Below, one piece after another: positions 57,000 through 64,000 of a DNA stretch of 64,000 nt. Source of the DNA: Prochlorococcus marinus (GTDB lineage: Bacteria; Cyanobacteriota; Cyanobacteriia; PCC-6307; Cyanobiaceae); NCBI RefSeq assembly GCF_001180305.1, contig NZ_CVSX01000040.1:62001-126000 (forward strand), given 5' to 3'. The position numbers and the translations under genes were made by a program. Position 1 is the first letter of the stretch. Every line of letters starts with the position of its first letter. The notes below the pieces were generated by a model that was not told where the DNA came from, searched no databases, and worked only from the letters and a program-made list of their open reading frames with translations.

Positions 57000-57671
57000 G
57001 TGCACTTTTTAATACCAGCAGCAGGTAGTGGTAGCAGAATGAAAGCTGGAAAAAATAAATTACTTATTGATTTAGAGGGAGAGTCTTTGATTTTTTGGAC
57101 ACTTAAATCTGTATTTTCTGCAAGCTCAACAAATTGGGTTGGAATAATTGGGCAACCGAAAGATAAAAATTTATTATTAAATTCAGCAAAGGATTTTGCC
57201 CATAAAGTTCATTGGATTAATGGAGGTGACACCAGACAACAGTCAGTTTTAAATGGTTTAAAAGCTCTTCCAAAAGATGCTGAAAAAGTTTTAATACATG
57301 ATGGTGCTAGATGTCTAATTAATCCTGAATTAATAGACCTTTGTGCCAAGCAATTAGATGAATATGAGGCTGTAATTCTGGCTACTAAGGTAACTGACAC
57401 CATAAAAATTGTTGATAATGAAGGGTTTATTAAAGAAACACCAGATAGAAATTATTTATGGGCAGCGCAAACTCCTCAGGGCTTTTTAGTAGATAGATTA
57501 ATAAAGGCTCATAAGATGGCAATAGATAAAAACTGGAAAGTAACAGATGATGCCTCACTATTCGAAATGCTTAATTGGAAAGTGAAGATTATTGAAGGAG
57601 TTTATTCAAATATAAAAATTACATCCCCTATAGATCTGAAAATAGCAAAACTTTTTGTGAAGGACCCCTAG
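57000..57671 (+). CDS. ispD: 2-C-methyl-D-erythritol 4-phosphate cytidylyltransferase
   Basis: 223 residues. The CTP-binding start FLIPAAGSGSRMKAGKNK, HDGARCLINPELI near 101, and AAQTPQGFLVDRL near 155 are IspD motifs. Third step of the non-mevalonate isoprenoid route. The start is GTG at 57000, the only codon that gives the canonical N terminus. Its stop lies next to the convergent peptidase gene's stop. Confidence 0.95.
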   Translation: MHFLIPAAGSGSRMKAGKNKLLIDLEGESLIFWTLKSVFSASSTNWVGIIGQPKDKNLLLNSAKDFAHKVHWINGGDTRQQSVLNGLKALPKDAEKVLIHDGARCLINPELIDLCAKQLDEYEAVILATKVTDTIKIVDNEGFIKETPDRNYLWAAQTPQGFLVDRLIKAHKMAIDKNWKVTDDASLFEMLNWKVKIIEGVYSNIKITSPIDLKIAKLFVKDP

Positions 57672-57683
57672 TTAAAAAGGGGT
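57664..57683. terminator. Short hairpin across the ispD / peptidase stop codons
   Basis: ACCCCT (57664-57669) pairs with AGGGGT (57678-57683) with an 8-base loop, spanning both stop codons of two convergent genes. There is no U tract on either side. It may serve as a bidirectional mRNA 3' end. Confidence 0.3.
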
Positions 57684-58541
57684 ATCGATACTAAGAGTGC
57701 CATTGTCACCATTTAAGGTTGCTTCGTATCCTAAAGGAATGCAAGCATTTCCCGATATGTGGCCTATTGGGAGGTCAAAAAGAATAGGGAAATCAAACTC
57801 TTGGAGTCTTTCAATAATGCAGTTTTTTAGTAAATCTTTCCATTCAAGATCGCAGGAATCATTAGAAAAACTTCCGAATCCAATGCCAGCAATTTCAGTA
57901 AGTGTTTTAGTCATTCTGAGGTAAGTCAACATGCGATCAACTTTATAAATATCTTCATTAATATCTTCAAAAATTACTATTTTTCCTTTGCAATCCGGAA
58001 AGTGATTGGTACCAATTAAAAAAGTAGCAATAGTTAAGTTAGAAACGATAATTTCTCCTTTAGCTTTCCCACCTCTTAAAGGAACTCCTCTTATGTCCTC
58101 AACATATCCCTCAAAAAGTAAATTTCTTAATCTCTCAATACTCCACTCTGGCTCTTTGAAAAGGCCAGTAACCATGGGGCCATGAATAGAACCTGTAAAT
58201 CCTTGAGAATATTTAGATAGTAATAAAGAACATGTATCTGAGAATCCAAGCATTAAACCATGCTGCCAAGAAGGTTCTTTTTCTAATAGTCTTGCTGAAC
58301 CCCAGCCTCCTTTTGCAAAAATGATTAGCTTACTATTTTGTGCTTTTTCCAGTTCTTCAAATCTAGTTAGATCATCTCCTGCAAAATAATTAAATTTTTT
58401 TAATAGAGAATTATTTTCATTAATTTTCAACCCCCAGTTTTTTAAGATTTCCATGCCTTTTTGAAAATTTACGTCTTCATCAATAAAGGAGCCTGGAGCT
58501 AAAATATCTATTAGATCACCTTTTTTTAATCTAAAAACCAT
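57672..58541 (-). CDS. LD-carboxypeptidase-like S66 peptidase
   Basis: 289 residues. The S66 family motifs FAKGGWGSARLLE near residue 75 and MLGFSDTCSLLLS near 96 (serine nucleophile in G-F-S-D) are clear; the Glu and His of the triad lie in IVIFEDINEDIYKVDRML and LPIGHISGN. It trims muropeptides in peptidoglycan recycling, or acts like MccF on microcin-type substrates. It is followed by ubiA upstream on the same strand. Confidence 0.88.
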   Translation of the reverse strand: MVFRLKKGDLIDILAPGSFIDEDVNFQKGMEILKNWGLKINENNSLLKKFNYFAGDDLTRFEELEKAQNSKLIIFAKGGWGSARLLEKEPSWQHGLMLGFSDTCSLLLSKYSQGFTGSIHGPMVTGLFKEPEWSIERLRNLLFEGYVEDIRGVPLRGGKAKGEIIVSNLTIATFLIGTNHFPDCKGKIVIFEDINEDIYKVDRMLTYLRMTKTLTEIAGIGFGSFSNDSCDLEWKDLLKNCIIERLQEFDFPILFDLPIGHISGNACIPLGYEATLNGDNGTLSIDTPF

Positions 58542-58550
58542 ATTTAGAAT

Positions 58551-59459
58551 TTATGAGGCAATAATAATTCCTAATAAAAGGACTCCTCCATATATTGATT
58601 GATTTTTGAAGTGATTCCCAATATTTTTTAATGATTGCTTTTCCTCAGGAAATACTTTTAGTATATCTCTCTGCATTAAGATTGACGTTGTAAGCCAAAT
58701 TGGCCAAAAAATAAAATCAATTTGATTAATAAATCCGCATAATGCTAGAAAACTAGAAGTTAAAAAATAACAAATTTGAATAGTTATTCTTGTATTGTTC
58801 TTGAGGTTAACAGCGGAACTATTTATTCCAATTTTGATATCATATTTTTTGTCCGCTAAAGCATAAATCGTGTCAAAGCCAAAAGTCCAAAAAATGGTAC
58901 CTAGCCAGCAAAACAATAAAACAATACTATTTAAATTGCCTTCATTTGCGGCCCAGGGAATTAAGACAGCAAAACCCCAGCATATTGATAAGATTAATTG
59001 AGGATATTTAAACCATCTTTTGGCAGAAGGATAAATTAAAATAATAGGTAAAGCTAAAAAAGCAAGTGAAATGGAGAGGATTCTTCCAGGTTGAGGTAGT
59101 GACAAAGTTAAAAAGAAGCTACATAAAATTAAAAAGAAAAGAATTGAATAAGCCGTTTTAAGACTGATTTTATTTGCAGCTAGAGGTCTATTTTTTGTCC
59201 TAAAAACTCTTTGATCAATTTTTTTGTCCCAAATATCATTAACCACGCAACCTAATCCACTTACTAGTAGTCCTCCCAGAATTATTCTTAGCAACATTAA
59301 AAATGTTGGATTAGCGTCTGGGGTTAAATATAAACTCCATCCAGCAGGAATAAGTAAGATCATTCTTCCAGTCGGCTTATTCCACCTTAATAATTCAAAA
59401 AAAGTACTAAATTTAATTTGTCGATTTTTATTTTGCATATTACCTATTGTATATTTCAT
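58551..59459 (-). CDS. ubiA: 4-hydroxybenzoate polyprenyltransferase (plastoquinone path)
   Basis: 302 residues, UbiA superfamily with eight or nine membrane segments. The first Asp-rich motif is NDIWDKKIDQRVFRTKNRPLAANK near residue 76, the second YALADKKYDIKIGINSSAV near 200. In cyanobacteria this enzyme attaches solanesyl to 4-hydroxybenzoate for plastoquinone. A second ATG seven codons in (MQNKNRQ) is equally possible. Upstream of the S66 gene by 9 bases. Confidence 0.92.
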   Translation of the reverse strand: MKYTIGNMQNKNRQIKFSTFFELLRWNKPTGRMILLIPAGWSLYLTPDANPTFLMLLRIILGGLLVSGLGCVVNDIWDKKIDQRVFRTKNRPLAANKISLKTAYSILFFLILCSFFLTLSLPQPGRILSISLAFLALPIILIYPSAKRWFKYPQLILSICWGFAVLIPWAANEGNLNSIVLLFCWLGTIFWTFGFDTIYALADKKYDIKIGINSSAVNLKNNTRITIQICYFLTSSFLALCGFINQIDFIFWPIWLTTSILMQRDILKVFPEEKQSLKNIGNHFKNQSIYGGVLLLGIIIAS

Positions 59460-59563
59460 AACTTTAAATAATCTTACTAGGATTAAATAATTTCTATTAT
59501 TTAATAATCAATCTTGGGTATATTTATTAATGGATTTAAAATATCTGCATCTTATAAAAAGAA

Positions 59564-61159
59564 ATGATACAGAAACAAGATTTAAGATATTTTCAAGAAA
59601 AGCAAATTTTAGTAGCTTCTATAGACATTGGAACTAACTCTACACATCTTTTGGTAGCAGAAATTAATCTAGAATTAAAATCATTTTCAATAAAATTCAC
59701 TGATAAATCAACCACTCGTCTTGGAGAAAGAGATGAGGAGGGTAATCTTACTGAAGAATCAATCCAAAGAGCATTAGTTACTCTTAAGCGATTTAAGGAA
59801 TATTGTAAAAGTAATGGAGTAAAACAAATAGTAACAGCGGCAACAAGTGCAGTTAGGGAAGCTCCGAATGGTCAAGATTTTATTAGAAGGGTTCTTGATG
59901 AAACTGATATTCAAATAGAAATGATAAGTGGTTCTGAGGAAGCCAGATTAATTTACCTTGGTGTTCTTTCTGGCATGGCTTTTGAAGATCAGTCTTTTGT
60001 AATCATAGATATTGGAGGAGGATCTACAGAATTAATACTTGCAGATAAAATAGATGCTATTGCTCTTACCAGTTCGAGAATTGGTGCGGTAAGACTTAAA
60101 AATGATTTTTTAAATAAAGAATCTATAAATTCAGAAAGATCGAGTTTTCTAAAAACTTTTATTAAAGGATCTTTAGAACCAGCCGTTCGAAAAATAAAGA
60201 ATAGATCTAAGGGTGATAAGCCTTTATCTTTGATTGCAACCAGTGGTACTGCGACCTCATTAGGAAATTTGATTTCAAATGATTTGGGAGAATCTAAACA
60301 AAAATTGCATGGTTATAAATTTAAAAGGGAAAATTTACAAAATGTTTTGGAAAAACTAATTAAATTGCCAGTTTCGGAAATCAAGAAAATACCTTCATTA
60401 AGTGAGAGAAGAGCAGAAATAATTATTCCAGGAGCATTGATATTAAATACCGCAATGGAGATGTTGAACTTTAATGAATTAATAATAAGTGAGAGGGCGC
60501 TTCGAGAGGGTTTGGTTGTGGATTGGATGCTACGTAAAGGCATAATTAAAAACGAGTTTAATATTCAAAGCAATATTAGAAAAACAACCATAGTTCATCA
60601 GGCAAGAAAGTTTGGAGTAGATAATACAAGAGCTGAGAAAGTTATAGATATTGCCTTTCAAATCTATGATCAAACTAAAAATATCTTTCATAACGATAAT
60701 GGCCCTAAAGCTAAAGAACTTCTTTGGGCAGCTTCTAATCTTTATAATTGTGGAAAATACGTGAATGTTGGTTCATATCACAAACACTCTTGGTACTTAA
60801 TAAAAAATTGTGAGTTGTTGGGATATTCTGAAGCAGAAACAAATATTATTGCTTCAATTGCTAGATACCATAGAAAGACTCTGCCCAAGAAAAGACATGA
60901 GTCTTGGCAAAATTTAATATCCAAAGAAGATAAAACATTAGTTCTTGAAATGTCATTAATCTTGAGATTAGCAGCATCTCTTGATCAAAGACCTGACAAG
61001 GTGATCTCCTCAGTTCAAATAAAATTGCAGGAAAATATTCTTACATTTGAACTTGTACCTTCAAATAGAAACCATAATCTTCTTCTTGAAAAATGGAACT
61101 TAGGATTATGCCGTAATGTAATAAAAGAACTAAAGAATTTGAATTTAAAAGTTATTTAG
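59564..61159 (+). CDS. ppx: Exopolyphosphatase (Ppx/GppA family)
   Basis: 531 residues. The ASKHA phosphate loop DIGTNSTHLLVAE is near residue 20, the second motif VIIDIGGGSTELILADK near 146, and TSGTATSLGNL near 226. The C-terminal HD-like helical domain (from about 330) is present. It degrades polyphosphate or pppGpp. Its 3' end overlaps the end of the next convergent gene by 8 bases. Confidence 0.94.
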   Translation: MIQKQDLRYFQEKQILVASIDIGTNSTHLLVAEINLELKSFSIKFTDKSTTRLGERDEEGNLTEESIQRALVTLKRFKEYCKSNGVKQIVTAATSAVREAPNGQDFIRRVLDETDIQIEMISGSEEARLIYLGVLSGMAFEDQSFVIIDIGGGSTELILADKIDAIALTSSRIGAVRLKNDFLNKESINSERSSFLKTFIKGSLEPAVRKIKNRSKGDKPLSLIATSGTATSLGNLISNDLGESKQKLHGYKFKRENLQNVLEKLIKLPVSEIKKIPSLSERRAEIIIPGALILNTAMEMLNFNELIISERALREGLVVDWMLRKGIIKNEFNIQSNIRKTTIVHQARKFGVDNTRAEKVIDIAFQIYDQTKNIFHNDNGPKAKELLWAASNLYNCGKYVNVGSYHKHSWYLIKNCELLGYSEAETNIIASIARYHRKTLPKKRHESWQNLISKEDKTLVLEMSLILRLAASLDQRPDKVISSVQIKLQENILTFELVPSNRNHNLLLEKWNLGLCRNVIKELKNLNLKVI

Positions 61160-61646
61160 TTTTTTTTAAAAGTTCTTGTTTTGGAGTTTCTTTCTGAAGA
61201 GACTCTAATAATAGATTGAAAATTGTTAAAGAGGCTATAAGTCCAAGGAAGCCTGAAATTAAAATAAATATTAAGACACCAACTGATTTCAGATTATTAG
61301 CACCTCTATGTTTAGTTGTTTTTTTTGAAACCTCTTCAACTATTTCTTCAATTTTTACATCTTTTCTCTTTGTATTTAATTCATTCATTATAAATTCTGT
61401 ATCAAGTTTAAGCTTTTGCGAAATCCTTCGTATCATCGCCTTTACAAATACTTCTTCAGGAAGTTGCTCTTTGTTGCCTTCTTCTATTGCTTTAAGTTGG
61501 TGAGCTCCAATTTTTAAATCTGAAGCCAAATCTTCAATAGATTGGTCTCTACTTAATCGTGCCTCTTTAATGAAATTTCCAATTCTATTTAATGAGGATT
61601 GTTCTCCTTTGTTATTATTTTCAGTAATTGATTTTATTTCTTCCAA
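61152..61646 (-). CDS. RodZ-like HTH membrane protein (short form)
   Basis: About 164 residues if started at the TTG at 61646 (reading LEEIKSITENNN). A longer frame to 61769 exists but would overlap cobM by 68 bases. An HTH_25 domain (IGNFIKEARLSRDQSIEDLASDLKIG...IEEGNKEQLPEEVFVKAMIRRIS) is followed by a linker and one membrane helix (VGVLIFILISGFLGLIASLTIF). RodZ links MreB to the cell wall machinery; this copy ends soon after the helix and lacks the periplasmic domain. Confidence 0.72.
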   Translation of the reverse strand: MEEIKSITENNNKGEQSSLNRIGNFIKEARLSRDQSIEDLASDLKIGAHQLKAIEEGNKEQLPEEVFVKAMIRRISQKLKLDTEFIMNELNTKRKDVKIEEIVEEVSKKTTKHRGANNLKSVGVLIFILISGFLGLIASLTIFNLLLESLQKETPKQELLKKTK

Positions 61647-61701
61647 AATTAAGTAATTTTTACTAATTATAGTGATTAATAATTTTCTATCAACTTTAAG
61701 A

Positions 61702-62457
61702 CTATTTATTTCGAAAAAGATGTCTATATGATGGATTATAAAGATTAGACCTGTTTTGATAATTATCAATTGCTGGGCTAATTATGTAAATAGTCGTTCT
61801 AATTAAATTTTTTTCAATAGAAAATTTTTCCATATCTTTTAATTCTATTAATGATGTCCAACCATCGTCCCAAGATACTCTGTATCCAACAATTACTTTA
61901 GTCTCAGGAGGATAAAACTCTAGTAAAGTTTCTTGAGATCTTCTTACATGCCTAGCACTTAGATAAAGACATAAAGAAGAATTGTGTTTCGCGAGATCTT
62001 TTAAAGATTCTTTCTCGGGCATACCTGTTCGTCCTCCTGCTCTAGTTAAAATTATTGTTTGCGTTATGTCAGGGATAGTTAACTCAGCCTCATGATATGC
62101 TGCCGCAACTTGAAAAGCACTAACACCAGGGATAACCTCAATTTCAATTTTTTCTTTTTTTAAAATTTCGATTTGTTCTCTAATCGCTCCAAAAAGACAA
62201 GGGTCTCCGTCATGTAACCTTATAACAGTTTTGCCGGCACGAAATTTCTCTATCATAACTGACATGATTTGCTCTAAAGTGAGCGAACTTGTTTTTATTC
62301 TTTCAGAACCTTCTTTAGAAAAATCTAAAATCTTTTCAGGAATTAGAGAATCAGTCCAAATAATGACATCTGCAATTTTTATCTTTTTTAATGCTTTTAA
62401 AGTTAATAATTCTGGATCACCTGGCCCAACACCAATAAAAGATATTTTATTATTCAT
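61702..62457 (-). CDS. cobM: Precorrin-4 C11-methyltransferase
   Basis: 251 residues from the ATG at 62457 (MNNKISF); an ATG seven codons earlier (62478) would overlap the lgt 3' end by 29 bases. [18 protein letters not shown] (AdoMet site) begins near residue 8, [16 protein letters not shown] near 80, [19 protein letters not shown] near 108. Adds the C11 methyl in cobalamin ring synthesis. In this window it is the only clear corrin-ring gene. Confidence 0.93.
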   Translation of the reverse strand: MNNKISFIGVGPGDPELLTLKALKKIKIADVIIWTDSLIPEKILDFSKEGSERIKTSSLTLEQIMSVMIEKFRAGKTVIRLHDGDPCLFGAIREQIEILKKEKIEIEVIPGVSAFQVAAAYHEAELTIPDITQTIILTRAGGRTGMPEKESLKDLAKHNSSLCLYLSARHVRRSQETLLEFYPPETKVIVGYRVSWDDGWTSLIELKDMEKFSIEKNLIRTTIYIISPAIDNYQNRSNLYNPSYRHLFRNK

Positions 62458-63343
62458 TCTTTCTATTTTTTTCACCATATGTTCTCAATCTTAAAAAAAA
62501 TATTCCAATTAATCCAGAAGAAAATAGAAAAATACTTATGAATTGAGCCATTCTTATACCGCCATCACAGAAAGGGGGAAGTCCACCAATGCACAGTGGG
62601 TCAGTTCTTAAACCTTCAATCCAGAATCTTCCAAAGCTATAACTTATTAAATAGAGACAGCTAATAAAGCCAGGCCTGAAAAAATCTGTTTTATTTTGTT
62701 TATTAAAGATAATAATGAGGAATATGAAAATTAAAAGATTCCACAATGACTCATAGAGAAATGTAGGATGAAAAAATTTATAATTAAGGAATTCTAAAGG
62801 CCTATTTTGGATAGGTATAAATAATTTCCAAGGCAAATTTGTAGGAACCCCAAAGGCTTCATTATTGAAAAAATTTCCCCACCTGCCTATTGATTGTCCA
62901 AGAATAATTGAAGGTATTAATATATCTATAAAAGTTTTTAGATTAATTTTTTTCGACTTACAGAAATAGATAATAGATATTAATCCTCCAATAAGACCTC
63001 CATGGATTGCTATGCCCCCTTCCCACACTGCAATAAAAGAAGGTATTTGAATGATGTTATTGAATAGTTCTAAAGAAGTAAAAAAGTTTTCTCCACTATA
63101 TTGCCTCCACTCAAAAATTACGTAATAAGCTCTAGCTCCAATTATTGAAGAGATTATCAATGATGGGAGTATTTCACTAATGTACTTTGGGTTAATATTT
63201 CTTGCCTTTGCTAGTTTTTTAGAGATAGATAGGCCTATTAAAACTGAAATCGAAATAAGTAATCCATACCATCGAATAGTAATTAATCCTAAATTTAAAA
63301 AAGTTTCTCCTGGGGATTGTATAAAAGCTTGAAGTATAAGCAT
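62450..63343 (-). CDS. lgt: Prolipoprotein diacylglyceryl transferase
   Basis: 297 residues with seven membrane segments. IRWYGLLI near residue 23, [16 protein letters not shown] near 107 and [16 protein letters not shown] near 150 are Lgt signatures. It lipidates the cysteine of lipoproteins such as the one at 40143. It begins 10 bases after the petA 3' end on the same strand. Confidence 0.95.
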   Translation of the reverse strand: MLILQAFIQSPGETFLNLGLITIRWYGLLISISVLIGLSISKKLAKARNINPKYISEILPSLIISSIIGARAYYVIFEWRQYSGENFFTSLELFNNIIQIPSFIAVWEGGIAIHGGLIGGLISIIYFCKSKKINLKTFIDILIPSIILGQSIGRWGNFFNNEAFGVPTNLPWKLFIPIQNRPLEFLNYKFFHPTFLYESLWNLLIFIFLIIIFNKQNKTDFFRPGFISCLYLISYSFGRFWIEGLRTDPLCIGGLPPFCDGGIRMAQFISIFLFSSGLIGIFFLRLRTYGEKNRKNE

Positions 63344-63353
63344 TTAGAGAAAG

Positions 63354-64000
63354 TTAAATACCCTCTGCTGCTTGAACTTTTTCGACTTGCTTTTTCTTTA
63401 ATACTAAGAGTATTTGTGTTAAACCTACACCAATAAAAAATGCAATCAATCCAATTACTCTATAAGGGCTCTGAAGTACAACTTCAGCATCTAATTGCCC
63501 AAAGCCGCCAACGTTGGGATCATTAGTAAGCGGTTCACCTGCATTAATTCTGTCTTGTGCTTTTACGATAAGTTGAGGACCAACAGGAACCGATTCAGTA
63601 ATTATCTCACCATTCTCGTTTTCTATATTGACATTATAGCTACCATCTTCAATTGTTTCTATTGAATTAATAGTTCCTGAGGTGGATGAAGTGAAAACTA
63701 CATTATTGCTTTTGTCTCCAGTTGGGTATACCTGACCTCTACCTCTATTGCCTCCGATATGTAACGAGTATTTTCCATAGTGATATTCTTTATTAGTGGA
63801 TGGATCAGGGGAAAGTACAGGGAAAACGATTTCTTTATTGTTATCGCCAGGTAATGGACCGACAATAATAATATTATCTTTCTCTTCACTGTAATTAGTG
63901 AAATACACCCCTTCTGTCTCTTCTTTGATTTCTTCGGTCCATCTTTCTTGTGGCGCAAGTTTAAAGCCATCAGGCAACATTACAACAGCACCAACTTGTA
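63354..64000 (-). CDS. petA: Cytochrome f, C-terminal part (partial)
   Basis: At least 214 residues; the frame continues past the right edge (upstream codons read [12 protein letters not shown]), so the heme-binding CxxCH start is outside the window. [26 protein letters not shown], and [39 protein letters not shown] are classical cytochrome f. A membrane helix ([24 protein letters not shown]) anchors it in the thylakoid. Part of the b6f complex that also binds the PetP-like protein at 32014. Confidence 0.96.
   Translation of the reverse strand, partial: QVGAVVMLPDGFKLAPQERWTEEIKEETEGVYFTNYSEEKDNIIIVGPLPGDNNKEIVFPVLSPDPSTNKEYHYGKYSLHIGGNRGRGQVYPTGDKSNNVVFTSSTSGTINSIETIEDGSYNVNIENENGEIITESVPVGPQLIVKAQDRINAGEPLTNDPNVGGFGQLDAEVVLQSPYRVIGLIAFFIGVGLTQILLVLKKKQVEKVQAAEGI

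Noticed and set aside
61647..61769. N-terminal 41 residues of the RodZ-like frame
   Set aside because: Hydrophobic, non-family sequence that overlaps cobM by 68 bases; more likely untranslated.
1..64000. tRNA, rRNA, tmRNA, insertion sequences, prophage or genomic-island boundary
   Set aside because: I looked for tRNA-like T-loop and GC-rich islands in spacers, transposase motifs and long flanking repeats and saw none; the HNH gene alone is not enough to call an island.

Overview
The window is a gene-dense, strongly AT-rich stretch of a marine picocyanobacterial chromosome. The gene set points to Prochlorococcus, probably a low-GC high-light type: chlorophyll synthase, NDH-1 subunit NdhB, cytochrome f, a cyanobacterial AbrB-type regulator, cytochrome c oxidase with heme A synthesis, and a solanesyltransferase-type UbiA, all in small genes with short spacers. 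I see no tRNA, rRNA, CRISPR array, insertion sequence or prophage. No gap between genes exceeds about 300 bases once the small genes are counted.

Layout. 1-4.1 kb: end of proC, a family 4 glycosyltransferase, and a leftward hpf-deoC-recO group. 3.4-9.3 kb (rightward): lipB, acyl-activating enzyme, a YlqD-like protein, pyruvate dehydrogenase E2 (with a palindrome at its promoter) and queA. 9.3-13.7 kb (leftward): sulfur amino acid block cysK, a fungal-type cystathionine gamma-synthase and a second trans-sulfuration enzyme, then rpsD. 13.8-19.4 kb: yidD, a glutaredoxin-like protein, murE, an SDR, a class V aminotransferase, an arsenite methyltransferase, and a DUF4278 micro-gene behind a structured leader that looks like a glutamine riboswitch of the glnA/downstream-peptide class. 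19.4-25 kb: nfuA, mqo, lepA, an orphan peptide-type permease, trmH.

25.2-27.9 kb: a tight group of a DCC-type thiol oxidoreductase, a TIGR03643 protein, a 43-residue DUF2256 zinc ribbon and a photolyase-like flavoprotein that appears to lack the iron-sulfur cysteines of its best-known relatives; two unannotated-size genes follow. 28-35 kb: rsmB, class A PBP, chlG, a PetP-like protein, hisF, menG, a DciA-like protein with a zinc ribbon, birA. 35-45.8 kb: orphan ABC ATPase, ndhB, topA, a lipoprotein with a 93-bp tandem duplication, a membrane protein, a CobT-like UPF0284 protein, a Tat-type binding protein, an aldo/keto reductase with ferredoxin-like tail, ribE, cyAbrB.

45.9-53 kb: terminal oxidase genes ctaCDE (leftward) opposite ctaA-ctaB and an ABC-2 exporter (rightward). 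53-56 kb is the most accessory-looking part: a repeat-bearing hypothetical gene, an HNH endonuclease-like gene, and a groEL with an extended Gly/Met repeat tail and no groES. 56-64 kb: fabG, ispD, an S66 peptidase, ubiA, ppx, a truncated RodZ-like protein, cobM, lgt and the 3' part of petA. Most of the window is conserved core metabolism. The best leads are the photolyase cluster, the DeoC-like protein without its Schiff-base lysine, the leader of the DUF4278 gene, and the HNH/groEL junction.
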